Assembly: GCF_000787575.1 (NCBI RefSeq)
Contig: NW_012236520.1
Span: 558,001-622,000 of the forward strand
Direction: 5' to 3'
Origin: Acytostelium subglobosum LB1
Taxonomy: Eukaryota > Evosea > Eumycetozoa > Acytosteliales > Acytosteliaceae
Length of the DNA stretch: 64,000 nt
Shown: positions 45,204 through 57,126 of the stretch, piece by piece
Position numbering within the stretch: the stretch's first letter is position 1
Layout: every line of letters starts with the position of its first letter
Notes under the pieces: generated by a model
The model's database searches: none
What the model was told of the DNA's origin: nothing
What the model saw: the letters and a program-made list of their open reading frames with translations, nothing else
Translations under genes and position numbers: made by a program

Positions 45204-47837
45204 TTAGAGCTTGTCGATGAAACGATCCAAGGGTGGGATCTCATCAGAGAGACCCTTTCTCTTTCTGACACCGAGGGCGACCTCAGTAGCCTTCTTGTCT
45301 GAACCGACGACACCGATGGAGTTCCAGTGATCGAAGACACATTGTGGGAAGGCCTGACCGGCAGTGTGGGAACGCAGATCGGCAGTGAAACCGAAGGACT
45401 CCAAGACGGGCATGTGAGCCTTGACGGAGAAGAGTGGAGTACCGACACGACGCTCCTCAGAGATGACGTGACCACGACGTCTGTTGAGCACACCGTAGAT
45501 ACCTCCGACGGCAGACTCTGGGGCAGTGATCTCGACCAAGTACATTGGCTCCAAAAGGATTGGATCGGCAGTGAGCTCGGCAGCGTACATGACACGACGG
45601 GCAGTTGGGACGATCTGACCACCACCTCTGTGGATGTTATCAGTGTGCAGGGTAACGTCGTGAATGTTGAAACGGATACCTCTCATGTTCTCGTCACAGA
45701 TGACACCCTCCTTGGTGGCCCACTGGAAGGCAGCGACGAAAGAGTCCTTAATTTCGTTCATGTACTGGACTCCCTTGGTGACGTTGACCAACAAGTTGGC
45801 ACCGGTACCCTCTGGACCGAAAGACCAGATGGACTTGGCGTCGTTCTGGTCCCAACCGTAGTTCTCGCCCAAGTGGACAGCACGGAGCTTGATATCGTCC
45901 TTGGCAGAGACGGAACCAGCCTCGATCTCCTCCTGGAGCTCCATTGGGATTGGCTCGGCCTTGAGGTAGAGACGGTTGTGCTTGTTTGGTGACTTGGACA
46001 GACACATCTGGTTGGAGTGAGCAGAGACTGACTCACGGAAGGACACGACTGGGTCGGTGGTCTTGATCTCGATACCGGCATGGTCCTCAGCAAGATCCTT
46101 GAGACAAATCTCAAGATGGAGCTCACCAGCTCCGGCGACGATGTGCTCACCAGACTCCTCAGTGTAACAGAGCACACATGGGTCAGACTTGGCAAGACGC
46201 TTGAGACCCTCGACCAACTTGGGGAGATCGGATGGGTTCTTGGCCTCGACGGCAACACGCACGACTGGGGACACAGAGAACTTCATGACACGGATGTTGT
46301 GGGCAGACTCTGAGGTGGTGATGGTACCAGACTTGACGAGGTACTGGTCGACTCCGACCAGACCAATGATGTTACCACATGGGCAGTCCTCGATTTGCTC
46401 GGTCTTACGGCCCATCATCAGAACGGTACGCTGGATGGACTTGAGGAAGAGATCCTCCTTCTTGCCTGGAACGTAGTTTGGTCCCATGATTCTGACCTTC
46501 TGGCCGGTACGGATGACACCGGAGAAGACACGACCAAAAGCGTAGAAACGACCCTTATCAGAGGTGGGCACCATCTTTGAGACGTACATCATGAGTGGTC
46601 CGTTTGGATCACAGGCAGCGATGGCGGTGGCACACTCGTCGTCCATTGGACCCTCGTACAAGTTGGTGACACGGTACTTCTGGGCAATGAGTGGGGAGGG
46701 CAAATGGAGGACAATCATCTCCAAAATGGCGTCGGCGGCTGGAAGGAACTTTCTCATGATAGCCTTGACCAAAGCCTTACCCTTGAGCTCCATATCCTCG
46801 GTGGTGAGGGCAATGCTGAGGGTCTTGACCATCTTGTTGATCTTCTCTTGGTCGTCGTCGACGACGGCACGGGACAGCTGGTAGATTGGCTCGAGGACAA
46901 ACTGACAGAAGGCACGGGACAATGGCTTGCCAGTGGCAGAGACGGCGTTGCTGGTCCACTTCTTGGACTCGGCATCGAAGTAGTTGTCACCCCAGAGACG
47001 GGTGATGAGCTTCTCCTTTGGCACTCCAAACTTGGCGGCGTAGAGGGTGGCGAACTTGCCGAGGGTGAAACCCCAACCGTGGAGACCGGAACCAAAGGCA
47101 ACGGTTCCCATCTCTGGCTTGACGGTGACGTCACCAAAGTCCTTGTCGTCGATGTTTCCGACAATAACGTTGACGGACTCGATGGCACGACGGAAGGAGA
47201 TGTAGGCCTCCTCAGTGTTGAGCTGGAGCTCCAAGAGGAAACGGTCGACCTTGTTCACAAAGAGGACTGGCTTGATACGCTCGGCAGTGGACTGACGGAG
47301 CACGGTCTCGGTTTGCACACAGACACCCTCGACACAGTCAACGACAACAAGAGCACCATCAGTGACACGGAGGGCAGCAGTGACCTCTGAGGAGAAATCA
47401 ACGTGACCTGGGGAATCGATGAGGTTGATCAAGAACTCTGGGTCGGTGGAACCAGCTGGCAAGTTACCCTCTGGCATTCTGAAATGGAGGGACACGGACG
47501 AGGACTTGATGGTGATACCACGCTCCTGCTCATCAGCACGGGTAGACATGTATCTCATGTCACCAGAAACCTTGTCGGCAATAATACCGGCTCTTTGGAT
47601 CAGAGAGTCGGAAAGGGTGGTCTTGCCGTGATCGACGCTGTTTTAAATAAAAAAAAAGAAAGAGATAAAGAGATCAAGAGAGTGAGAGAAGATGTTATTA
47701 GATACTGTTTGAAGGGTATGTATGTATGTGTAGAGTGATGATGATCAGGATACTTACTGAGCAATGACAGACATGTTTCTGATGTTCTCACGACGGTCCA
47801 TGATGGACCTGATTTGGTCAATTGTGAAGTTTACCAT
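45204..47837 (-). CDS. efbA: Translation elongation factor 2
   Basis: Exons 47758-47837 and 45204-47637 join to 837 residues, standard for EF2. This GTPase moves the ribosome along mRNA. Seen in order: [21 protein letters not shown]-loop AHVDHGKT (26-33), switch region [21 protein letters not shown], and in domain [17 protein letters not shown] with the His that becomes diphthamide. The last block ends [12 protein letters not shown] and FIDKL. Codon use is strongly GC-biased, as expected for a highly expressed gene, and causes long spurious antisense frames. The intron sits inside the P-loop codon for His27. The symbol follows the Dictyostelium name. Confidence 0.97.
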
Positions 47838-49180
47838 GGTTTGCTTCTTGTTTTGTTATTGTTATAGGACTGTTATGTAGATAGAAGGTAGGGTAGAGGA
47901 GAGAGGGGGTATAAATATTAGGATTATGTCTTTATCGTTATTATTGTTGATGACGATGATTGATTGGATTGATTGGATTGATTGATTGATTGTGTGTATG
48001 TACAAAGGGGGTAGAGGTAACAACAATAAACGAACGAATGAATGAACAATAAGAATGTTTTGATTTGATTTGATTTATGTTATGATATGGGAGAGTAAAT
48101 ATATTATGACTCTTACCAAACTGTATCACAAGGAGAAGAGAGAGAAGAGATAGAGTGAATGCTGGATGTGCAAGTGAAGTTGACAACACACGATCGCACG
48201 AGCCTTTGAACACACTCCTCTCACTCATGAGGAAGAACGTTCGTGCACGAGAGTGAATGAATGAATGAGATGGTCAAAATATATAAAAAAAAATTAAAAT
48301 GAAGTAAATACAACAACACACCGAAAACAAACACATCTTGCTTGCTGCTTGTGAAGTTGAATACACCTTTGTTGTTGCCGACAGAGTGGGATAAACGGGG
48401 ATGTGTGTATGGGTGTGTGAGGTGCGTCGCAGTGTTTGATGATGGACAAGATGCAAGACAACTTTGATGTTGAGAAGACATTACTTCTCAAAATGATTGA
48501 TGTTGTTGTGAATAATACAAGAAGTTGACTGACGTTGTTAATGTTGTTAATGTTGTTGAAGTTGTAGTGGACTGTTGACTTGGTCCAACTCATCGAGTCG
48601 ATTTGAGTCCAAGTCATTGTCGTAAGTAATGAAACATGTTGTTATAAATAATAATAATAGTAAAAGTTGATTAACTTGTGATGATGATTGGTTGTTGTTG
48701 AAGAACGAACGAATAGAAGAAGTAGTGATGATGATGATGATGAAGTTGCTGTGATGAAGATAGTAAAGTTGGAAGGACAACCTACCTGTTTAGAGAGAGT
48801 GGTACTAAAACAACAAAGCTTGACTCATTCATTCGCATCGACTCTTTGTGTCTGACGCAAGAGTCCACAGTCGAGCGAGAGAACAGATCACAAACGATTA
48901 AAATTAATTAAAAAAATGTGAATGAAGAATAAAATTGACAAAAAATGTGTGTTAAATCAATAACGTTACACCAGGTAGAGATGTGATTGACCAAAAGCGG
49001 AGTTCATTGCCTTCACACACAAGTTCACTACACTTTCATACATCGCTCACGACTTAATCATTGAATCATCATTCATCAGTAGTATTAGTATTAGTTACAA
49101 GTACATACAAATACAAATTATTTATATATTTTTATATAGGGTTGATGCAAAAGGCAGTATATTTATGTTGATACCTGTGT
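47838..49180. other. Intergenic between EF2 and the KANSL2-like gene
   Basis: AT-rich and (GATT)n DNA at 47955-47990, oligo-A tracts near 48283 and 48910. Open minus-strand frames here are low-complexity His/Asn/Ser and are not taken as genes. Confidence 0.4.
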
Positions 49181-51594
49181 ATGATGGCGATGAGGGTCGC
49201 AGCAGCAGCCGCAGCAGCAGCAGCAAATGGAAAGAGAAAGCGTCGTGATCATATACATCAACAAGAAGAAGAAGAAGAAGAAGATGATGATAACCTACCA
49301 ATTGATATCACAATATCAATGCCTATAATGATGAATAGTGATGAGGATGATGATGATGATGACGAGGATGAAGATGATGAAGAGGACGAAGAAGAAGAGG
49401 AAGATGATGATACAATTGATGGTCAACAACANCAACAACAACAACAACAACAACNNNNNNNNNNNNNNNNNNNNNNNNNNNNNNNNNNNNNNNNNNNNNN
49501 NNNNNNNNNNNNNNNNNNNNNNNNNNNNNNNNNNNNNNNNNNNNNNNNNNNNNNTAACAAACAATCACAATCACAACAACAACAACAACCTAAACGTCGT
49601 ATACTTAGAATGACTTGTTCATCTATAAAGAAGGTCTGCTCAAAGAGACCGATAGAGGGGAGGAAGTACTGCCTCAAACATATATTGGAAGACCCTTCGG
49701 CACCATTTGCCCAATGTGACTTTGTCAGCTCCAAGTCGATGAAGCGATGCACGGTGCCCATCCCAATCGATGAGCAAACGCCTCGCTACTGCTCCACGCA
49801 CAAGCACATCGTGGCCTCTCAACTACAAAAAGAAGAGAACGTTGGAGGAGAGCTCATCGTCAAAGGCTCCACAGGCCAAGAGGTTGCTTACCATCCTAGC
49901 CAAGCATGGAGTCAACAAGGGCAACTACTATGATGACTATCGCAAGCATCATCCCAAGGAGAAGAAGAAACAACAACAACAAGTTGCACAACCTCTGGCA
50001 CAACCTTTGGCTCTGCCTGGTACTCAATCACAATCAATGGATCAATCAATCACTTCCTCTGTTGTCAACACTGATACTACTGATGGAGTGGTGGCCACTG
50101 TGCCGTCACAGCAAGAGCCGGCGCAAGACAAGGTCGTCCCACACTACTACTTGAATGAGAATGAGTTGGAGTCGATTCAAAGGGAACTGAATGGACTTTT
50201 GCCACATCCATTGGACGACACATTTGGCAACAACAATGAAGATTGGCATCTCTGCGACGACTTTGACGAGGACTTTTACTTGTCACAGGCAACGGCACTG
50301 TCTGACGAGGAGTTGATACAACGACGTCGTGTGTTCATCGCCAGACTGATACTACTCTACAAGAAGCAACATCATCGATTAACTGAGCGCATGAGGATAA
50401 TGCGTAGGCACTATATTCACACTGTTGAGAATGATATCAATCATCCATCAACTACTACAACATCTACAACATCTACAACTACAACAACTACAACGACATC
50501 AACAACACAATCAATCAAGAGTTGTCAACAACCAACATGTAATGCAATGCCATTGCCATTATCAAGGTTTTGTTATGCACGTAAGTGTAGCCCGCCTGCC
50601 CGCCCGCCACCTCATCTCTCCTCCATGTACCTCTGACACCTACTCCAACCTTGTAGATATACTTCATGATCCCAATCAAAAGCTATTCTCTCGATGCTCT
50701 TATCAACTTCACAATGGATCGTTATGTGGCTATCCAATCATAAAGACACAGGTGCCAGACCTCTGTGCCGATCACTTTGAAATCATTAGACAACAGAATC
50801 ATCTGTTCATCAATGGCAAGATGCCAAAGAAGAAGCAGCTCAAGTCACTGATACAACAACAGTTGGAGCAGACCAGGAGGGAGAATGCTGCTGCTCTTCA
50901 AGCTTCTAGATTATCTTTGGCGGCACCTATACATCATCAACAACAACATCAGCTTAAACCAGGGCCATCATCAATGCCGGCCTTGGAACTCAATCCAATC
51001 AAACAACAACAACAACAGATAGTTAGACCATCACCATCACCGTCACCAGCACCAGCACCACAACCTTCCATTACCACCTACAAGAAGCCATCACCTTATT
51101 CTGGTGGCCCATTGATAGGTTCTCCAATAACGCGATCATCATCATCCCTTACATCATCAACAATACCATCACAACAACGACAGCAACAATCACCTATTGT
51201 TGTACCAACAAGTTCACCAGCTGCGATAACAAGGAGGGCATCTAAACCTCCTGCTCCTCCTGCTCCTTCTGCTCCACCTGCAACATCACCAACAACTACC
51301 TCTCCACCAACAACAACAACAACTAATACAACAGCTCCACAAACATCGACAACATCAACTACTTCTACTACTTCTACAACATCTACAACTCCACCAACAA
51401 TAGAGACATCGAGTCCAAAGTTATCACCTCAACAACCATCACCATCATCAGCCTCTAGTATACTGACATCATTGTCATCATCGATCAAGAGCAACAAGTC
51501 CATGAAGCCAATACCATTCTCTTTTCAACAAGTATCGCGACCACAAAGGTCAGCCTCTGCCAAGGAGATGCCATCGAGGCACAAGCCAAGCTAG
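49181..51594 (+). CDS. KANSL2/INO80D-type protein with C3Hc3H zinc fingers (gap and apparent frameshift)
   Basis: Exons 49181-50580 and 50657-51594. An N-terminal poly-Ala, Glu/Asp and poly-Gln region is broken by 100 N. Two C3Hc3H-type fingers follow: CSSIKKVCSKRPIEGRKYC, HILEDPSAPFAQCDF, RCTVPIPI, YCSTH; then, across the intron, CQQPTCNAMPLPLSRFCY, AHILHDPNQKLFSRCSYQ and CADH. This pair is typical of KANSL2 (NSL acetyltransferase complex) and INO80D (remodelling complex). The C-terminus is Pro/Thr/Ser/Gln-rich. The frame changes by one base near 49835, in or close to the CAAAAAG run; removing one A joins both conserved parts, so an assembly indel is likely. The phase-1 intron (GCAC|GTAAGT) restores the FCYAHILHD motif. 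Confidence 0.75.
49455..49554. other. Assembly gap (100 N)
   Basis: A run of exactly 100 N within a CAA (poly-Gln) repeat, plus a single N at 49432. The round number suggests a gap of unknown size, so reading frame across it is not informative. Confidence 0.95.
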
Positions 51595-51662
51595 CGAATA
51601 AACCAACCAACCAACCAACCAAGGAGGTATGTTTGTACAATAAGACCTGTCTCTTTGTTTAA

Positions 51663-51986
51663 TCAAGCTGTGTAAAGCTTCGTTGTTGATGGTAGATAAT
51701 ATGTTGTCGTTGACGTTGGCGCTGGAGCCAATCGGAACACCAGGTGAATGAGATTGCTAAACTTGGAGATGGGCTCATCGTCCATTAGACCTTTGCCATG
51801 ATCAATCATTCTTATGTCATTGGCTGGTATTCCTAGCTGCTCTTCAATCCTAACCTTTACGCGCCATACCGTCTCATAAGGATATACAAGTATCTGTAGC
51901 TTTGCTTTTGTCAACGTCACAAATGTTACCAATGTTGGCGTTGTTGTAGTCGTCGTATTATTATTATTATTATTATTATCGGACAT
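51663..51986 (-). CDS. Ubiquitin-like domain protein
   Basis: Single exon, 107 residues. After an Asn/Thr-rich start, residues ~28-88 look like a ubiquitin fold: LQILVYPYETVWRVKVRIEE, QLGIPANDIRMI, HGKGLMDDEPISKF. There is no C-terminal Gly-Gly, so it is probably not conjugated and acts as a domain protein. No further family call. Confidence 0.65.
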   Translation of the reverse strand: MSDNNNNNNNTTTTTTPTLVTFVTLTKAKLQILVYPYETVWRVKVRIEEQLGIPANDIRMIDHGKGLMDDEPISKFSNLIHLVFRLAPAPTSTTTYYLPSTTKLYTA

Positions 51987-52141
51987 GTTGTTATTGATTG
52001 ATTGATTGATTACTACATATTGCTAATATATGTTTGTGTTGGCTGTTCAGTCTTCAGAATAAGTTGTGACTGTTCATGAGTCACACAAGACTTTGGTCAC
52101 TTTGAGAAATTGATTGAGTGAGTGCACTAGTGACCAATCAA

Positions 52142-53601
52142 TCATATGAATCCAGAACGCTTCCTTTTCACTTTGTTCTTGGATGTTTGTAGCTTCTCTT
52201 CGATCTCCTCACGTCGTCTAAGTTCTTCACTCTCAGTGATTGATGATGAAGATGATGCCAATGCACATTGATCAACACTCAATCCACTGTCATAGGTTAG
52301 CATTGTAGTGTTGGTGTTCCAAGTCAGATTGGATTGTTGATTTGATAGTGTAGTGGAGCAAGTGTCCAACATGAATGGTATGGAAGACAGTGTCTTGTTA
52401 TTATTGGACTTGTCTCTTATTCCACTATACTGTTTCTTTGGTGTCTGGAGTTGTTGTTGTTAGTGGATTGTGATTGGAATAGTTCCAAATGGAATGGATT
52501 GAGACCATACCTCTTCATAGAATAGTTGCAATGAGCCTCCTTGACTACTGTTGTTGTCATCATTATCACCTCCATCTAGTACTAACGCCAAGCTGGTGTT
52601 GTTACTACTAGTATCACTAAGTGTCGTGTTGTATGATTGACGTAGGCCATGGTTGGTGTCTTGGGAAGTGAGTGGCGCAGGAAGTACAAGTGCGGACGAG
52701 GATGGTCCACTATGACGATGATCATAGTATGCAGTGAATATACGCATTGTGTCATCATTGGATACAAAATCGAATGATCTTGAACTAAAGTCAACTGATA
52801 CCAATGAGTCATTATGTGATTGATTAAGAGCGGCCAGTTGTTGTGTCTGTGTTGTTTGTGTTTGATGATCCCTCTTTTGAATCTTTATCGGTCTTCCATT
52901 AGTTGTACCTTGCTTGTTATTAAGTTGTACAGATGGTATTGCAGGCTTTGATTGTGCTTGTTGATATTGTTGATGATGATTGGGCATCATCTGTGTGTGT
53001 GAACGTCCATTGGCGGTGGGCTTGGTGTCTGCAACCAAAGTCGTGGCCATAGTCGTAGTCGTCTGGCAGACGAATAGTAATGGCATTAATAGATTATCAC
53101 GAATGAATATTGAATGTGCTCGCCTTGACTCGACGTTTAGAATGGTGTCCTTCTCCATTGGATCACAGACAAATGTCCATTGAAATGTATAGAATGATAT
53201 CTTTGAGGTCAATGTGAGTCTGGCCACATAGTATGAATCAACATCAATACTATAAGTAGTATCATCCATCTTTTGTTGAGTCATTCTCTTTTCCAATATC
53301 GATACAATCTTCTCACAACTTGTATCTAGATGTGGATTATATCTCTTTGGAACATGATTGATTGATTGAGTGAGTGAGCATGATGTGATGTCTTTTGATG
53401 TACAATACATACAGACTTATCCTTTTGTATTTGTGATTGATTACTATGTTTGAACCATATCATCAACATGTCTGTAATGATTAGGGCATACTCATTTGTA
53501 TCTGTATCAAACTTTGCTTTGATAAAGTATAACTCATTGTTGATTGTGAATGATCTCCATGAAGTGTCCTTCAAATATCCATTCAATTGATCAATATTCA
53601 T
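52142..53601 (-). CDS. XLF/NHEJ1-like non-homologous end-joining factor
   Basis: Exons 53413-53601, 52511-53344 and 52142-52444 join in frame to 441 residues. The N-terminal ~165 residues follow the XLF head domain: WRSFTINNELYFIKAKF, EYALIITDMLMIWF (human YALLVSDLQQVWHE), then FYTFQWTFVCDP and LLMPLLF (human FYWNFHCML and LIRPLM). A Gln/Asn/Ser-rich middle replaces most of the usual coiled-coil stalk spacing. The protein ends NKVKRKRSGFI, close to the human XLF Ku-binding end KVKRKKPRGLFS. XLF bridges DNA ends with XRCC4-ligase IV and Ku. The combination of head domain and C-terminal motif makes the call good, although identity is low. An ATG six codons upstream is an alternative start. Confidence 0.78.
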
Positions 53602-53754
53602 CTTCGTTGTTTGAATCAATCTATTGGTTATTATTACATGTATTACAAATATACAATGAAGTTATATATAACTTAACTTGGTCAATGTTTGAAAGAAAAA
53701 GCGCCAAAATTCAAATTGAGGGCAAGGGCAAGGGTAGAGTGAGTTTATTAATTA

Positions 53755-54019
53755 TTACCATGGAATATTGATTGTACCATCAATTCTCACTTTGAATAGA
53801 TGCATAGCATCAAAAGATGATATATTATTATTAGTTTGGTTAGATTTTGTTATGTTATTTTCATTCAATAATACAGAGTTATTGGATTGTGATTGATTTA
53901 CAATGTTTGATGTTCCAATTAAAAGTGATTTAATATTATCTATATTACACCAACATAATTGTTAGTATATTATAGAATTGAGGACACATCTGAAACTACT
54001 ACTACCTACTAATTAACAT
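53755..54019 (-). CDS. Small two-exon protein, 64 residues
   Basis: Exons 54010-54019 (10 nt, MLI plus one base) and 53755-53939 (185 nt). The protein begins MLINNIKSLLIGTSNIVN, has an Asn/Ser-rich middle and ends FKVRIDGTINIPW. The 5' site is GTAGGT and the acceptor AATATAG. Its start and exact exon lengths match the small gene at 61122-61393. Dictyostelids have many small proteins with this layout; function unknown. Confidence 0.5.
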
Positions 54020-54760
54020 TTTTGGTTAATTGTTTGTTTGATTGATTGGAGATATTTATATTATTGAGATTAAGAGTTAATCTTTGATCGTTTATTATGA
54101 AATAGTGAAGAGTATTATTGACTTATTAATATAGACAAACTTGGAGTCATATTTCTCTTCAATAATCGATCATCTTAGTTGATTGATCATCAATTCTGCC
54201 GAAGAGGTATAAGTGTACTTTGGCTCAAACTCAATCATTCATTCGTTGATTGGTGTTTATCGATCTTAATAAGATGATTCCTATCAATTGTTATTATAAT
54301 TGATCGGATTGGATAGGTTTGGTCCTCCACATCTTGTTGGGGTAGTGTGAGTCGAGGGTGTATCCATCAACTCTGATGTCACTCTCTAGTGGTGATGTGT
54401 GGGAGAGAGATGGGTTGGAATTGATTGAACATATTACCAAGACTCTTGGAATAACTGTCTAGGTATCGAAGGATAATAATATTGTTATTGTGTGTATCTA
54501 TCTTGTGAATTCACAAGATCATAACATCGAGGGAATAATTAAATTAAATTGTGAATGATGTTCACACGCAAATAACTGCACACTCATACAATGCTATCAC
54601 ATCACTTTCAATCAATTCAAATACATAATATAAGCTCGAGTTCATATCATATTGTATCGTATCGTATCGATCATTATACAAAGGTGACACGATAGGACAG
54701 AGACGATGGTAGTGAGTGTCAAGGCATCGATATGTGCATGCTTGTGATACCCCTTGTAGA
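54020..54760. other. Divergent promoter region
   Basis: Lies between a minus-strand small gene and the plus-strand kinase gene. AT-rich with short inverted stretches. No gene seen. Confidence 0.4.
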
Positions 54761-56054
54761 ATGAGCACGAATGACGAAGATGACGATGATCACAACAATG
54801 ACATGTCATCTCAACAACATCAACAACATCAACAACATCAACAGCAACATGAGGGACAACAACTCAATGTTGCCAATGCATCATCAACTTGTGCAGTTGA
54901 CCAAGTTCACGTCGGACCAACACCAACAACGACAACAAACACAACATTGATAGACCCAGAGGTATTGAATCAAAGTGATCTGCAACAAGTAAACAACAAT
55001 GACAACAACAACAACAACAATCAACCAAAGCGTACAAAGAAAGAGTTTGACTTTATAAAGACAATAGGAAGAGGCTCTTATGGCAAGGTTAAACTGGTCA
55101 TTGATAAGCTGAGCGGTATGCGCTTCGCCGCCAAGGTAATGAGTAAACACCTGTTGGCCAAAGAGAAGAAGGCCAAGTATGCCTTTGCCGAGAAGACAAT
55201 ACTCGAGTCATTGGACCATCCCTTCATCGTTAAGCTCTATTACACCTTCCAAGATGATACCAATCTATGTACGTATCCATGGGGCTGACTGACCTTTGAT
55301 TGACACTCATTCACTGACCATCACCAAATCAATCATCCAACTACATACAGTCATTATGTTGGAGTACTGTGAGAATGGTGATCTTTTGGAGTTGCTTAGG
55401 GAGGCAGTATGCTTCCCATTGCCTATTGTACAGTTCTATGCGGCAGAGGTCTTGGTGGCCGTGGAGTATTTACATAGCCGCGGCATAGTCCACAGGGATC
55501 TCAAACCAGAGAATGTACTGCTATCCACAAACTATCATATACGACTGTGTGACTTTGGCACGGCCAAGCAATTGGGTCCGGATCCACACAGCTTGTCGGC
55601 ATCGTTCTGCGGCACCGCCGAGTATGTCTGTCCCGAGTTGCTGGTCGACAAGAAGGCCGGTAGACAGGCAGACATCTGGTCGTATGGCTGTCTGCTCTTC
55701 CAACTCATAACGGGCAAGCTGCCATTCAAGGGTCTGAGCGACTATTACACCTTCCAACTCATCATGAGTCGTGAGATGGTGTTCCCGCCCGACTTTGATC
55801 CAGACGCACAGGATCTCATCGATCGTCTGCTCACCCTGGATCCATTCCGTCGACCAACCATCGAAGAGATCAAGTCACATCCATTCTTCAAGAGTATCAA
55901 CTGGAACGACATCCACACTCAAGTACCTCCACCAATCACTCGACCAGTCAAACAAAAAGATTTTCAACTTCAGCAGCAAGAAGAGGAGTATGTACTCAAT
56001 CTAAACATCTACATTGTGGATGAGGACTATATCAATCCAATGGTTACTCGTTGA
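54761..56054 (+). CDS. PDK1-like protein kinase
   Basis: Exons 54761-55268 and 55351-56054 join to 403 residues. After ~100 residues rich in Gln, His and Asn, a full kinase domain follows: KTIGRGSYGKVKLV, catalytic Lys in RFAAKVMSK, LYYTFQDDTNLF, HRDLKPENVLL, DFGTAKQLG, activation loop SASFCGTAEYVCPELL, then DIWSYGCLLFQLITGKLPF and RLLTLDPFRRPT. The SFxGTAxYVxPELL loop is that of PDK1, which phosphorylates Akt and other AGC kinases. No PH domain is visible after the kinase; the protein ends soon after. Dictyostelium has pdkA and pdkB; without a PH domain this could be the pdkB-like form or a truncated gene end. Serine of the activation loop is present. Confidence 0.85.
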
Positions 56055-56253
56055 CCCTAGGATGGATAATTCGCAGGTCTGTCCCCCAATCATGGACAGA
56101 TGATCAACTGTTAATGAGCCGTTATTCGGCACGACCAGCAGCAGCAAGCAACAAGCAACAACAAGCAGCAACAACATCATCAGTAATAATAGTATAATAA
56201 TATAAGTATATTTATTCAATCAACTTGATCAATCAATTTGATCAATCAATCAA

Positions 56254-57126
56254 TTACCAGCTACTCTTGGTAGTCGTGGTAGTCGTACTACCACCACCAC
56301 TACCTGCAGGTGATAGGGATGGAGATATATCTTTGGTCATCTGGAGCAGAGATGGAAGCATTGGTGAAGAGTCGGCAGAGAAGGCAAGTGCATCCTGGTT
56401 AAGTAGACTACCACATTCTCCAAACTCAGAGATTGAGGATGATGTGCTGAACCATGACGAGGACCTTGCTCTTGTCAAGTATGATGGTGGTGTCAAGTGG
56501 ACATTTGGCGTGGACAGGCTCAGACTTTGTTTGGCCAACATGCCTCCAAGCATAGCATTGGAGTTCAGTCGACTATTGGACGAGTTGTTGAACACTTGTT
56601 CACATTCCTTGTTGTTGTTGTTGTTATCGTCGTCGACAACAACAACCAATGGTGTTGTATCAGTTGTAGTTGTAGTGGAAGTAGTAGTGGTACATGATGG
56701 AGTTGATGGTGATGGTAACTGTGATGATGACTGTGATGATGGTGATGAAGTTGATTGTTGTATGATATCATCTATTCTTTGTTGTAATTGATCATTTTGA
56801 TGTAATAATGAATGTAATTTGTTATCTAATTTGTTGATATGATTGATTGATTGTTGATGATTCGTTGCCAACTGTTGGACATATTGTCTCAACTCTTGGG
56901 TGACCAATTCAAGCTCTTGGGACTTCTCTTCCAAAGTTGATATATATTCCTTCTTTCTATTTCTTGACTGTGCTGCCGATTGTCTATTCTTTAACAATCT
57001 AATCTGTCTCCTCTTGTACTTTTCCATGTCATCCTCCTCATACAACATGCGACCAACTTTGAATTCCATATTCGTCATTTCATACATTGGTCTTCCAGAA
57101 AATGATCCAATTCCATCCATTTCCAT
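56254..57126 (-). CDS. bZIP transcription factor
   Basis: Single exon, 290 residues. The basic region KRRQIRLLKNRQSAAQSRNR is followed by a leucine-zipper-like coiled coil (KKEYISTLEEKSQELELV and LRQYVQQL, then INKLDNKLHSLLHQNDQLQQ). NRQSAAQSRNR is the DNA-contact signature NxxxAxxSRxR. Ser/Thr/Asn-rich tail with TTTTSTTTT-type runs. Dictyostelids have about 20 bZIP proteins (for example DimA/B); specific identity is unknown. Confidence 0.88.
   Translation of the reverse strand: MEMDGIGSFSGRPMYEMTNMEFKVGRMLYEEDDMEKYKRRQIRLLKNRQSAAQSRNRKKEYISTLEEKSQELELVTQELRQYVQQLATNHQQSINHINKLDNKLHSLLHQNDQLQQRIDDIIQQSTSSPSSQSSSQLPSPSTPSCTTTTSTTTTTDTTPLVVVVDDDNNNNNKECEQVFNNSSNSRLNSNAMLGGMLAKQSLSLSTPNVHLTPPSYLTRARSSSWFSTSSSISEFGECGSLLNQDALAFSADSSPMLPSLLQMTKDISPSLSPAGSGGGSTTTTTTKSSW

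Noticed and set aside
45327-47390. Long open frames antisense to EF2
   Set aside because: Mirror frames caused by strong codon bias of the EF2 gene; no homology.
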